Positions 7,279 through 15,474 of a stretch of 35,876 nucleotides of DNA are shown here, in pieces. The notes beneath the pieces were generated by a model that saw only the letters and a list, made by a program, of their open reading frames with translations, searched no databases and had not been told where the DNA came from. This DNA is from CALIKS01 sp964440295 (GTDB taxonomy: Archaea; Thermoproteota; Nitrososphaeria_A; Caldarchaeales; Calditenuaceae), in the NCBI GenBank assembly GCA_964440295.1, contig CAYTRT010000012.1, positions 1 to 35,876 on the forward strand, given 5' to 3'. Every line of letters begins with the position of its first letter. Position 1 is the first letter of the stretch. The translations under genes and the position numbers were made by a program.

Positions 7279-9028
7279 ATCTGACAATATCTTCCTTCTT
7301 TTTCTTCAATTCCTCAATAGATGTACCCCTAACTCTTTCCACATAATACTTCTCTGGCTCGGACAGCTGTTTACATTTTACTATGTGATCTATCCTCATT
7401 ATTGTGTAGGCTGCCTCGAATGCAGAGTTAATTATCTGTCTCTTAACTGGTAAGGGGTCGATGATGCCGCTTTTACTAACGTCTCCCAGGCATGCATTAA
7501 TTATGTCCACGCCATATGACTTGTTACCGGAGGCATGCTCGTTCCGCATTTTTGCCAAACCATCTATAGGATCCAGACCGACACTTTCAATTAATGACTG
7601 AGGAATAATCTCAAAAGCCCTCGCGACTGCCTCAATGACCAATTGTTTCTTGTCGGATATTTTTTCTGCGTATTTGTAGAGGAGCTGAGATATCTCCTCC
7701 TCGACTGCGCCTCCACCCCAAAGCACCCTATCGTCATGAGCAATGGACCTAGCTAGTTTAACGATATTATTTATTATCTTCTCGACATCGTCAATGACGT
7801 ATTTATTCGCGCCTCTCAGCACTATGTCTATATTGTGTGGATTTTTGCATCCCCTGAAAAATACCCAGTGCTCATTATTGATTTTTTCATATTCTACAAC
7901 TTCTGCATATCCGAGATAAGATGGGACTAGGTGATCAGTATTGATAACGGGTATCGCCCCAACAGCCTTAACAAATCTATCAAACTCGGGTGGAGGAAAC
8001 CTCATAACGAGCATTATATTTTGATTAGCAAATTTCTCAATTAATAATTCATCAACACCCTTTTCTACAGCTATCACGTTTGCACCAACATCAAAAATGC
8101 TCTTAACGAGCAAGTCTAGGAATTCTCTTCTTTTCTCTTCGAAATTCGACCAATAGTTTGGTTCATCGAACTCGAAGGAGTAGTCTTGATAGCGGGATAT
8201 CTTCTTGTTCGGTATTCGGAGTTCGCCTTTAATTACGGCAATTTTGGCCCCGACTACTCTCCTCGGCATCCTTGGATGGAATGGTTCCCTGAAAAGAGCT
8301 ATTCCGTCAACGACGAAGGAATCCATTATGGCGCCCCCAACAATTTTCTTTACATCTATGTTGATGTCGTAGTCGGGCCTCTTTAGTAGCTCTAACCCGA
8401 CAGTATTAATAACCCTATTTACGAGACTCGCCACATGCTCGTCATGAAAGGGCACCTTGCCCCTAACTTCATAATCGATGCATTTACTGATTGTCTCCAT
8501 GGTAGTACAGTTAAGCCTAAAACTAAGCTCGTCCAACGTGTTTTGTACAAATTTGTACGCCAATACTAAGCCGTCTGCAATATCGTTCTGGTGTAATCCC
8601 TTATCTATCAGGGATTCACATTCAGCGAGGATTTGCGAGGCCAGCAATATGGTTGATACAGCTCCGCTTCCAGTCTCGGCCGATGCTGCTAGGGCAGCAC
8701 CTGCAAGGAATTGTGCTATGGGATGCTCTAGCTTGACCCTCCTCAGTATAGTACGCATATCGGATGTCTGGAATATTAGTTCTGTCCTGCCCTCTTGCGT
8801 GATTAATAATTTCCGCATCCTGTTAGGACCGAGTAGTGATTTAAACATGAGAGCGAGAGCCTTAGCTACTGCTATGTTTTCCTTAACTGCTGATTTGCCT
8901 ATGTTCTCGGTGGATCCCTTTTTAATGATGTAGACAGGCTGGCCGTGAATGTATTCAGATGGTCTAGGGATCGCCTCGTGTAGCAGCGGTGGAGGCCTCT
9001 TGTGCGAGCTTACATCGTTTGATCGCAT
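7277..9028 (-). CDS. Divergent group II chaperonin (thermosome-like) lacking ATPase residues
   Basis: 583 aa; the length and overall order match thermosome/CCT subunits. The conserved frame is easy to see: LLGPNRM (66-71) for TLGPKGM, VKLEHPIAQFLAGAA for the VEHPAAK region, WGGGAVEEEI (437-446), and GIIDPLPVKRQII plus IMRIDHIV near the end. The catalytic parts are altered. GDGTT is GSGAV (120-124), NDGAT is SDMRT (89-93), and the Asp of the (L)HDAL motif is Asn (about N421). ATP binding and hydrolysis should be severely impaired. It may be a non-hydrolysing holdase, a structural ring partner or a scaffold, comparable in logic to the degenerate CCT relatives MKKS/BBS10. It is leaderless (TATA about 30 nt upstream) and more AT-rich than the replication genes. 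No canonical thermosome gene is in the window. Confidence 0.85.
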   Translation of the reverse strand: MRSNDVSSHKRPPPLLHEAIPRPSEYIHGQPVYIIKKGSTENIGKSAVKENIAVAKALALMFKSLLGPNRMRKLLITQEGRTELIFQTSDMRTILRRVKLEHPIAQFLAGAALAASAETGSGAVSTILLASQILAECESLIDKGLHQNDIADGLVLAYKFVQNTLDELSFRLNCTTMETISKCIDYEVRGKVPFHDEHVASLVNRVINTVGLELLKRPDYDINIDVKKIVGGAIMDSFVVDGIALFREPFHPRMPRRVVGAKIAVIKGELRIPNKKISRYQDYSFEFDEPNYWSNFEEKRREFLDLLVKSIFDVGANVIAVEKGVDELLIEKFANQNIMLVMRFPPPEFDRFVKAVGAIPVINTDHLVPSYLGYAEVVEYEKINNEHWVFFRGCKNPHNIDIVLRGANKYVIDDVEKIINNIVKLARSIAHDDRVLWGGGAVEEEISQLLYKYAEKISDKKQLVIEAVARAFEIIPQSLIESVGLDPIDGLAKMRNEHASGNKSYGVDIINACLGDVSKSGIIDPLPVKRQIINSAFEAAYTIMRIDHIVKCKQLSEPEKYYVERVRGTSIEELKKKKEDIVR

Positions 9029-9054
9029 TCTAGAAATATACTTTATTCCCTTAA

Positions 9055-9065
9055 GATATTAAAAG
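9055..9065 (-). promoter_or_regulatory. TATA box of the divergent chaperonin
   Basis: The minus strand reads CTTTTAATATC, centred about 32 nt before the ATG at 9028, with no Shine-Dalgarno. Confidence 0.4.
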
Positions 9066-9195
9066 TTTTACGAAGACTACGATTAACGCTTTAATAACAT
9101 TGCCTGCTCCCGGTATGCGTTTGTGGTTGAATTTTACTACACCACTTACGTAAAATAAAAGCCATCGATGAGCATTATTTACTTCTTTATTAAAG

Positions 9196-9204
9196 TTTAA
9201 ATAA
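9196..9204 (+). promoter_or_regulatory. TATA box of the racemase-family gene
   Basis: AAAG-TTTAAATAA, a clear BRE/TATA pair 23-31 nt before the ATG at 9227; leaderless. Confidence 0.55.
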
Positions 9205-9226
9205 TGGAAAAGCAAAATTATGTTTC

Positions 9227-9961
9227 ATGAAAAAATCTGAGCCTCGAGTAGCTGTCATTATACCAAATACTTCTAAGGAGTTTTTAGCGCATCATCGTAA
9301 AGAACTAAGCGAAGAATTCCCCGACGTTGAAGTTACTTGTTTGGACAAGGGGCCCGACTCTGTTGAAAGTTTTATTGACGAAGTGGACGCAGGGCTTCAA
9401 CTCGCAAAACTCGTTAAGGAGGCAGAGAAGAAGGGATTCGACGCAGTTGTCGTAAGCTGCTTCACTAATCCTGCATTGAATGCACTACGAGAGATAGTTT
9501 CTATCCCAGTGGTGGGTGCTGGTGAAGCTGCTCTATACGTTGCTGCTTCTCTTGGAGACAAGATAGGCATATTATCCGTGTTGAAGGAGACCAACCCAGT
9601 TGTACGCCACATGGTTAGGGGATTAGGACTAGAAGAAAGAGTAATAACGATTAGGGACGTGGGCATACCTGTACTCGGCCTCTCACACGGCGGCCAAGTC
9701 GAGGACAAGATATTTGAAGCATGCCTAAAAGCCATCAATGAGGACGGCGCAGAGGTACTAGTCCTAGGATGCACAGGAATGGTGGGATTATCTGACAGAC
9801 TACAAGAAAGATTAAGAGAAAAAGGATACGAAGTGCCGGTCGTCGATCCAATAAGGGCAGCCATATACTATGCAAAGCTCCTAGTCCGTCTTGGCTTGCG
9901 TCAAAGCAGAGTATCATATCCAAAACCACTACCAAAGAAAAGAAGATTAGACTATGAGTGA
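9227..9961 (+). CDS. Asp/Glu/hydantoin racemase family protein
   Basis: 244 aa. The two catalytic cysteines of the family are present in the normal settings, C78 (VVVSCFTNPAL) and C182 (VLGCTGMVGL), together with GAGEAA near 97-102 and GLSHGG near 151. Relatives are hydantoin racemase HyuE, allantoin racemase, aspartate/glutamate racemases and maleate isomerase, all cofactor-independent with a two-base Cys mechanism. It is leaderless. It is flanked by two peptidase-type genes, and the M29 paralogue is convergent 29 bp downstream. Context favours amino-acid or hydantoin racemisation in a peptide or amino-acid catabolic region. Maleate isomerase activity is a weaker alternative raised by the NicX-like neighbours. 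Confidence 0.82.
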   Translation: MKKSEPRVAVIIPNTSKEFLAHHRKELSEEFPDVEVTCLDKGPDSVESFIDEVDAGLQLAKLVKEAEKKGFDAVVVSCFTNPALNALREIVSIPVVGAGEAALYVAASLGDKIGILSVLKETNPVVRHMVRGLGLEERVITIRDVGIPVLGLSHGGQVEDKIFEACLKAINEDGAEVLVLGCTGMVGLSDRLQERLREKGYEVPVVDPIRAAIYYAKLLVRLGLRQSRVSYPKPLPKKRRLDYE

Positions 9962-9966
9962 TCTTT

Positions 9967-9980
9967 AAAAATTATTTTTT
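9967..9980. terminator. Bidirectional T-run terminator
   Basis: A5 (9967-9971) and T6 (9975-9980) lie in the 29-bp gap between the convergent stops of the racemase-family gene and the second M29 gene. Confidence 0.4.
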
Positions 9981-9990
9981 ATTAGTATTG

Positions 9991-10956
9991 TTATATTAGC
10001 CATTCTCCATCCTTGATTATCGTCTTCTCATCATTTACTATTACTGTCGGTCGTAGCACTACTCCATCTATATGTATTCCCGCTATCGTTTTTCCACCAA
10101 ACGTACTATTGTCTCCCAGCGCGATATGGACCGTATTATAGACCTTTTCATCGATCAATAAGTTCCCCATGAGCTTGGCATGTGGATTGCATCCAATGCC
10201 CAGCTCTGCTATGTTGAATGCCTCTGGTTTACCCACACCCTTAAGCATTTTCTCTAGTTTGGCAGCCTCCTCCCCACCTTCGAATGATGTTGCATAACCA
10301 TTTTTCACTTTTATCATTACTGGCCTAGCAACTTGACCTATGCTCGCGATTGTACCGTCAAAGACTAATGTGCCCTCAGCAGTTCCCTCCAATGGGGCTA
10401 CGTATACTTCGCCTGCAGGTAGATTTCCAAAGTCGCCCTTATTATGAATAATGCCAGTATCTAAAATTATTGGTCTGCCGTCTATATAGAGCGTCAAGTT
10501 ACACCCAGCCGGAGAAGTTATCACAACCTTCTTAACGTTCTGAAGAGCCCTCCCCATTTTTTCCACTCGATTCTTTACATCAATGTAGTCCGCCACCATT
10601 GCTTCTGATAGAAAGATGGCGTCATTTATTCCAGGCATCGTCGCGCCTCTTACTCCTGCCTGAGTCGCGGCTTTCCTCGCCTGCGTATGTGTGAGGCTAT
10701 ACTTTGTTGGTGCGATAAAGACATCAACGTTGCGCATGGCTGCCGCTACCTGTTCTGGCGGTTCTTCGCCATGTCTACTTCTAGGCTTCATGATTATTAG
10801 TGTGGCTTCAGCCTCTGCGTTTAATGCTTCATTAAACAATGGACGCCCAAAACGTTCAGTCTCTGTATCGCATATAACTAGTACCTTCTCGTTAGGCTTA
10901 ACTCCTAAACAACTACGAATGACTACTCTTGCACTTTTACCATAATCTGGCTCCAT
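9991..10956 (-). CDS. M29 aminopeptidase-like metalloenzyme (copy 2)
   Basis: 321 aa, a shorter paralogue of the protein at 4401-5462. It shares the N-terminal pattern (GKSARVVIRSCLGVKPNEKVLV), the central VVITSPAGCNLTLYIDGRP block, and the metal-site end: AELGIGCNPHAKLMGN, then GDNSTFGG and HIDGVVL with H295 and D297. The family is COG2309/M29 (aminopeptidase T), related to NicX dioxygenases. It is probably a metal-dependent exopeptidase acting in the cytoplasm on imported peptides. It is leaderless, with a TATA box (10978-10990). It lies between the racemase-like and M24 genes. Family assignment is firm; the reaction is inferred. Confidence 0.8.
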   Translation of the reverse strand: MEPDYGKSARVVIRSCLGVKPNEKVLVICDTETERFGRPLFNEALNAEAEATLIIMKPRSRHGEEPPEQVAAAMRNVDVFIAPTKYSLTHTQARKAATQAGVRGATMPGINDAIFLSEAMVADYIDVKNRVEKMGRALQNVKKVVITSPAGCNLTLYIDGRPIILDTGIIHNKGDFGNLPAGEVYVAPLEGTAEGTLVFDGTIASIGQVARPVMIKVKNGYATSFEGGEEAAKLEKMLKGVGKPEAFNIAELGIGCNPHAKLMGNLLIDEKVYNTVHIALGDNSTFGGKTIAGIHIDGVVLRPTVIVNDEKTIIKDGEWLI

Positions 10957-10977
10957 GGTTGATACCAGCTCTTTGTG

Positions 10978-10990
10978 TTATATATATTTT
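10978..10990 (-). promoter_or_regulatory. TATA box of M29 copy 2
   Basis: The minus strand reads AAAATATATATAA, 22-34 nt before the ATG at 10956; no Shine-Dalgarno. Confidence 0.5.
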
Positions 10991-11083
10991 AAAAGAGTTA
11001 TATGCATAAAATTGATAACTTTGGGCATAACGTAAAATGCCTAAGCCGTATCTTAAAGACGCTATCAACTTATGTTCTTAAAA

Positions 11084-11092
11084 TATTAAATA
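11084..11092 (+). promoter_or_regulatory. TATA box of the M24 peptidase gene
   Basis: TATTAAATA, 26-34 nt before the ATG at 11118; leaderless-type spacing. Confidence 0.45.
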
Positions 11093-11117
11093 CATCTTAT
11101 TCCTGATTTATTTCTCG

Positions 11118-12251
11118 ATGTTGATCGATAGGCGCTCCAGAGTCTGTGAGTTAATCAATAAGATGAATCTGCGTGGAGCGATATTTTGTAGTCCCAGCAG
11201 CATTCGTTATCTTTCAGGGTACGTAGCGCCAGTTGAGATTGGGCCTAATCCTCTTGAGGCCGGTCCTCCAATATTACTGATCAATAAGGATGGAGAGACG
11301 GGGATTATTGTTTCAGAGTTTGAAGAACAGCCGGCTCGAAGCAGTAGTAAGGTCGACCATGTCTCTACGTATAGTTGCTATAATATTCATGATGTAAGTA
11401 TGAAGGCAATTGATAATCTGACCGGCGTCCTGCTGGATTTAATGAAGCGTCTCAAAATTGATGAGGGCGCCCTAGGAATCGAGGCGGAGCACTTCCCAAC
11501 AGCTCTTTTATGGAGACTCCAAGAAAATTTACGAGCCCTTAGCTGGCGAGATGTTTCTAGAAACTTAGAAACGCTGAGGGCGGTGAAGGATGAAGATGAG
11601 ATTCAATTAATTAGACATGTATGCGAAGTGACTAGTTGGGGACAGATAACCGCCCGACAGCTAGTGAGTGAGGGAGTGTCAGAGATTGAGATTTACTCGC
11701 TTGTTAAGGCTAAGATTGAAGAAAAGGCAGGTGCAAGGACACCGCTTTTAGCCGACATGATCTCAGGCGAGAGGACATGGGAGGTCGGCGGTCACCCATC
11801 CACGCGTAGGCTACGTAGGGGCGATTTAGTCATTTGTGATTTGGTTCCACGTATTGATGGTTATTGGGGTGATAGCTGTTCAACCATTAGCGTTGGCGGG
11901 GCAAGTGAAGAGCATAGGAGACTGCATAGAATAGTTATGACTGCGCTGCAAAAAGGCATTGAGAGCGTTAGGCCGGGGGTTTCCGCAATGGAGCTCGATA
12001 AAATTGTTCGGGGTGAGATAAGGCGTCATGGATATGATTATCCACATCATACTGGACACGGGTTAGGAGTGACCTATCATGAAGAACCTAGAATTTATCC
12101 ATCGAGCAATACTCAGCTTAAGCCGGGCATGGTCTTAGCATTAGAGCCCGGAGTCTACATTAACGGAATAGGAGGAATAAGACTGGAGGACATCATACTA
12201 GTAACTGAGGACGGCGGCGAAGTACTGACAAAGTATCCAAAAGAACTTTAA
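11118..12251 (+). CDS. Xaa-Pro dipeptidase/aminopeptidase, M24B family
   Basis: 377 aa with a creatinase-type N-terminal domain (about 1-150) and a pita-bread catalytic domain (about 155-377). All five metal ligands can be placed: D241 (CDLVPRIDGYWGD), D252, H314 (HTGHGLG), E343 (ALEPGVY) and E357 (GIRLEDI). The second His of the H-E-x-P motif is at 321. It hydrolyses the bond before proline, or a related substrate, and completes breakdown of Pro-containing peptides. That pairs naturally with the P5C dehydrogenase at 19716, which acts in proline oxidation. Monocistronic, with its own TATA box. The family is secure; dipeptidase versus aminopeptidase cannot be decided. Confidence 0.9.
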   Translation: MLIDRRSRVCELINKMNLRGAIFCSPSSIRYLSGYVAPVEIGPNPLEAGPPILLINKDGETGIIVSEFEEQPARSSSKVDHVSTYSCYNIHDVSMKAIDNLTGVLLDLMKRLKIDEGALGIEAEHFPTALLWRLQENLRALSWRDVSRNLETLRAVKDEDEIQLIRHVCEVTSWGQITARQLVSEGVSEIEIYSLVKAKIEEKAGARTPLLADMISGERTWEVGGHPSTRRLRRGDLVICDLVPRIDGYWGDSCSTISVGGASEEHRRLHRIVMTALQKGIESVRPGVSAMELDKIVRGEIRRHGYDYPHHTGHGLGVTYHEEPRIYPSSNTQLKPGMVLALEPGVYINGIGGIRLEDIILVTEDGGEVLTKYPKEL

Positions 12252-12388
12252 CAAACAATCTTAGCTGAAACATCATTAATGTTTTACCAAGAGATTTTCT
12301 ACGTTATACCATCAAATTAAAACAACACCATGATCAATATTACTCTTATATACTTTATTTTGTCGATATAAAACCAAGGTGGTGACTA

Positions 12389-12583
12389 GTGGCCAAATTC
12401 CATGTATATAAGGATGAAAAAGGAAATTACAGATGGAGGCTCCAGTCTGATAACAACAAATTCGTAGCCGACTCATCTCTCGGATACAGAACAAAATACG
12501 ACTGCATAAGAGCAATAAAGGCAATTCAAAAATCAATTGCAAGAGCAGAAATTAGCAAAACTACCGACGAAGTTATAATTTAA
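12389..12583 (+). CDS. DUF1508 (YegP-like) small protein
   Basis: 64 aa, a single YegP-type domain: FHVYKDEKGNYRWRLQSDNN, then a Y-x-(S/T)-K motif (YRTKYDCIRAIKAIQKS) and a C-terminal A-R-A-E-I. The function of the family is unknown; it is small, soluble and alpha/beta. The start is a GTG, fixed by GGTGGTGA a few bases upstream. A TATA-like stretch TTATATAC lies about 40 nt upstream. The stop falls 9 bp from the convergent stop of the P-loop gene. This family is common in bacteria and haloarchaea and less often seen in deep TACK archaea, so transfer is possible but unproven. Confidence 0.8.
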   Translation: MAKFHVYKDEKGNYRWRLQSDNNKFVADSSLGYRTKYDCIRAIKAIQKSIARAEISKTTDEVII

Positions 12584-12592
12584 TTAAAACAA

Positions 12593-13906
12593 CTATATTA
12601 TTCCTTTTTCTCTCAGAATATCCTTTACTGTAGAATCACCAAAATCATCCAGCTCGTATCTCACCTTAATTATTGCTTTATCGATTTTTACTAGTCTGGA
12701 TAAGTCGGCGGGTGTTGCGCTTACCACGTATTCGCATTCTGCGCGCCTCAGAGTTTCTTCAAGATCCCTTAACTGCTCAGAGTTGTATCCGAAGGCTGGT
12801 ACTACACAGCCTATGTGTCTATACTGCTCATAGAGTTTTTTAATTATTCCCACGGCGTATGGTCTAGGATCTATTATCTTCGCGTTATATCTCTCTGCAG
12901 CTACGTAGCCTGCACCGTAGCTTAATCCGCCATGAGTAACCGTTGGGCCGTCCTCCACGACCAATACTCTTTGTCCCCTCACTCTATCCAATCCCTCACC
13001 GATGATTCTTGACCCAGTAACCATCAACTTTGCGTTGGGATTAATCCTAGCTATATTTTGCTTGATAATTTCTAAATTTTCTCTAGGCACGTCTTGGGAC
13101 TTGTTTATCACTACTACATCAGCCATGCGTATGTTTACTTCTCCGGGGTATGACGATACTTCCTGCCCCGGCCGCTGAGCATCGGTCACAACTATGTTTA
13201 CTGATGGTTCTATGAATGGAAAATCGTTGTTCCCTCCATCCCATACAATGACGTCGCCATCCTCTTCAGCACGTCTAAGTATCTCACGGTAATCAACGCC
13301 TGAGTAAACCACGACTCCGATGGCTATGTGGGGTTCATATTCTTCACGTTCTTCTATTGTGCACTTATACCTATCGAGATCTTCAAGCTTTTCAAACCGT
13401 TGAACTGCTTGTTTCTCAAGATCTCCGTATGGCATTGGGTGGCGAACCACGACTACGCGTTTGCCTGCTTCTCTAATTATGTTAATTACGTATCTTGAGA
13501 CTGTGCTCTTTCCAGCCCCAGTCCTCGTCGCTGTTATCGCTACGACTGGCTTACTTGATTTGAGCATCGTTGATTTCGGTCCAAGAAGCATAAAGTCTGC
13601 GCCACACGCTATGACTCGAGATGCCTTATGCATCACTTCCTCATGCGTTAAATCGCTGTAGGCAAGTACGACGAGATCAACGTCATTTTTTCTCACTATG
13701 TCTTCTAGTGAGGATTCTGGTAGGATTGGGATTCCATCTGGATATAGAGGCCCTGCAAGGGAGGGCGGATAATATCTCCCCTCTATGCCGGGTATTTGCG
13801 TCGCAGTAAAAGCCACAACTCTATACTCAGTCCTATTCTTGAAATAGACGTTAAAGTTGTGAAAGTCCCTCCCAGCGGCTCCCATTATTACTACCTTAAT
13901 CGTCAT
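12593..13906 (-). CDS. P-loop protein related to cyclic 2,3-diphosphoglycerate synthetase (COG2403)
   Basis: 437 aa. Residues 1-115 form a Rossmann-like domain (VVIMGAAGRDFHNFNVYF). A P-loop ATRTGAGKST at about 126-135 opens the nucleotide-binding domain, with VIVWDGGNNDFPF and VVTDAQRPGQE following. The DGPTVTHGGLSYGAGYVAA block is characteristic of the family. The founding relative is the Methanothermus fervidus synthetase that makes cyclic 2,3-bisphosphoglycerate, but most members are annotated only as predicted GTPases, so the product here is uncertain. It is last in a minus-strand series 54 bp behind the amino-acid importer ATPase and may be co-transcribed with it. Confidence 0.75.
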   Translation of the reverse strand: MTIKVVIMGAAGRDFHNFNVYFKNRTEYRVVAFTATQIPGIEGRYYPPSLAGPLYPDGIPILPESSLEDIVRKNDVDLVVLAYSDLTHEEVMHKASRVIACGADFMLLGPKSTMLKSSKPVVAITATRTGAGKSTVSRYVINIIREAGKRVVVVRHPMPYGDLEKQAVQRFEKLEDLDRYKCTIEEREEYEPHIAIGVVVYSGVDYREILRRAEEDGDVIVWDGGNNDFPFIEPSVNIVVTDAQRPGQEVSSYPGEVNIRMADVVVINKSQDVPRENLEIIKQNIARINPNAKLMVTGSRIIGEGLDRVRGQRVLVVEDGPTVTHGGLSYGAGYVAAERYNAKIIDPRPYAVGIIKKLYEQYRHIGCVVPAFGYNSEQLRDLEETLRRAECEYVVSATPADLSRLVKIDKAIIKVRYELDDFGDSTVKDILREKGII

Positions 13907-13960
13907 CTACTACCAACTATTATTTAGAACTCAGGAATTATTATCGATATCTTAATAATA

Positions 13961-14740
13961 TTATTGATGCAGCCTAGTCCTTAGCCTCCTGAGAAATCTC
14001 TCAGTTCTCTCCTTCTTTGGATGCTCAAGTACTTGTCTTGCATCCCCCTCCTCAACTATTATTCCATCATCTATGAATACAACCCTATCAGCGGCAGCCT
14101 CTGCAAAGTCTATCTCGTGAGTGACAATCATCATTGACCTTCCCTGCTTTGCTACTTGGTAGAGCGTCTCTACTACTTCATACCTTAACTCTGGGTCAAG
14201 GGCCGATGTGGGCTCGTCCAATAAAAGCAGAATTGGATCTATTGCTAAGGCCCTCGCTATTGCGCCGCGCTGCTGCTGACCACCAGACAACTCAAGTGGA
14301 TACTTTGATGCCAAATCTCCTAAACCTAGTTGCGAGAGTACTGCCATGGCTTTTTGTTCTGCTTCACGTCGTGGGAGACCCTTACCCAGCTCTAATGGTA
14401 GGGCCACGTTTCTAAGCAAAGTCATGTGTGGGAAAAGATTGTATTGCTGAAAAACAAATCCTATCCTTGACCTAACTCTTCTGAGGCTGTCTGACTCGTG
14501 AGTCAGAACCGTGCCCTCGAGGATTATTTCTCCCGACCAGGGCTTCACTAACAATGGAATACATTTTAGAAGCGTGCTTTTGCCGGAGCCGCTAGGCCCA
14601 ACTATGACTATCTTCTCTCCCTTGTTAACCGTTAGGCTTACTCCTTTTAAGACCTCGGTCTCGCCATATCCCGCCCTTAGGTCTCTGATCTCCAGCAATA
14701 CGGTGCTCAAATCCAGCTTCTTAGAAGCAAAATTATCCAA
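13961..14740 (-). CDS. Polar amino acid ABC importer ATPase (GlnQ/HisP-like)
   Basis: 259 aa. Walker A GPSGSGKST, Q-loop VFQQYNLFPHMT, signature LSGGQQQRGAIARAL, Walker B LLLLDEPTSALDPE and switch THE are all present. The signature has Gly where Val is usual (QQQRGA for QQQRVA), a mild deviation. It energises uptake of polar amino acids with the permease 44 bp upstream and the binding protein before that. The TTG at 14740 is the first usable start; a slightly later start is possible because the family core begins at about residue 15 (LLEIRDLRAGYG). The class is certain; the exact amino acid is not. Confidence 0.93.
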   Translation of the reverse strand: MDNFASKKLDLSTVLLEIRDLRAGYGETEVLKGVSLTVNKGEKIVIVGPSGSGKSTLLKCIPLLVKPWSGEIILEGTVLTHESDSLRRVRSRIGFVFQQYNLFPHMTLLRNVALPLELGKGLPRREAEQKAMAVLSQLGLGDLASKYPLELSGGQQQRGAIARALAIDPILLLLDEPTSALDPELRYEVVETLYQVAKQGRSMMIVTHEIDFAEAAADRVVFIDDGIIVEEGDARQVLEHPKKERTERFLRRLRTRLHQ

Positions 14741-14784
14741 AATATCTAATTAATGTTTAGTCGTTTTAATACTTACGAAATAAA

Positions 14785-15453
14785 CTACACTAGGGCCCGT
14801 CTGTATCCGGGAATTGCATATTTGGCCTCAAGGATCTTCGAGAGCTGAGAAGTGGGTATGCAAATTGCGAGGTATATCGCCGCTGCTAGCAGGTAAATTT
14901 CAGGCCTAAAAGTGAATGCAACCATGTATTCAGCTTTCCTGAAGAGCTCGGCGACGCCTATTATCGAGGCGAGAGAAGTATACTTGACCAGCGCGACAAA
15001 TTCGTTAACTAGTGCCGGCGTGGCTATCCTGATCGCCTGTGGAAAGACGATAAATCTATACATCTGGCCTGTAGTCATTCCCAGAGACTCGGCAGAGAGG
15101 AACTGCTCTTCTGGAATTCCTTTTATTGCTGCTCGTATTATCTCGGCTTGGTACGCCGCACTGTTAAAGCCAATTGCGAGTACGGAGGCCGTGAAAGCGT
15201 CAAGCTTAATCCCGACTGCCGGCAATCCGAAATACACGAAGAATATCTGCACTAGGAGCGGGGTACCTCTGAAAAACTCTATGTAAATTCTAGAAAGTGC
15301 TGACAAGGGTCCTCTAGCTAGGACACGTGCTGCCGCGAGCAGTGCTCCCAGCGATAGGCCGAGCGCAAAAGAATACACTGTTAATTGGAGAGTTACTGGT
15401 ATTCCTTCCAGTATGTATGGAATGATCTCAAATAAAAAACGCTCAATTTCCAA
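14785..15453 (-). CDS. Polar amino acid ABC importer permease (HisM/GlnP-like)
   Basis: 222 aa, typical length. It has five or so hydrophobic helices, an early FRGTPLLVQIFFVYFGLP motif characteristic of His/Glu/Gln permeases, and an EAA-loop region SAESLGMTTGQMYRFIVFPQA. The start is TTG with GGTGTAAGCA just upstream as Shine-Dalgarno. It lies 21 bp after the binding protein and 44 bp before the ATPase in one operon. It would sit in the cytoplasmic membrane as a homodimer, since only one permease gene is present. Confidence 0.92.
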   Translation of the reverse strand: MEIERFLFEIIPYILEGIPVTLQLTVYSFALGLSLGALLAAARVLARGPLSALSRIYIEFFRGTPLLVQIFFVYFGLPAVGIKLDAFTASVLAIGFNSAAYQAEIIRAAIKGIPEEQFLSAESLGMTTGQMYRFIVFPQAIRIATPALVNEFVALVKYTSLASIIGVAELFRKAEYMVAFTFRPEIYLLAAAIYLAICIPTSQLSKILEAKYAIPGYRRALV

Positions 15454-15474
15454 TGCTTACACCTATTACTAGGT

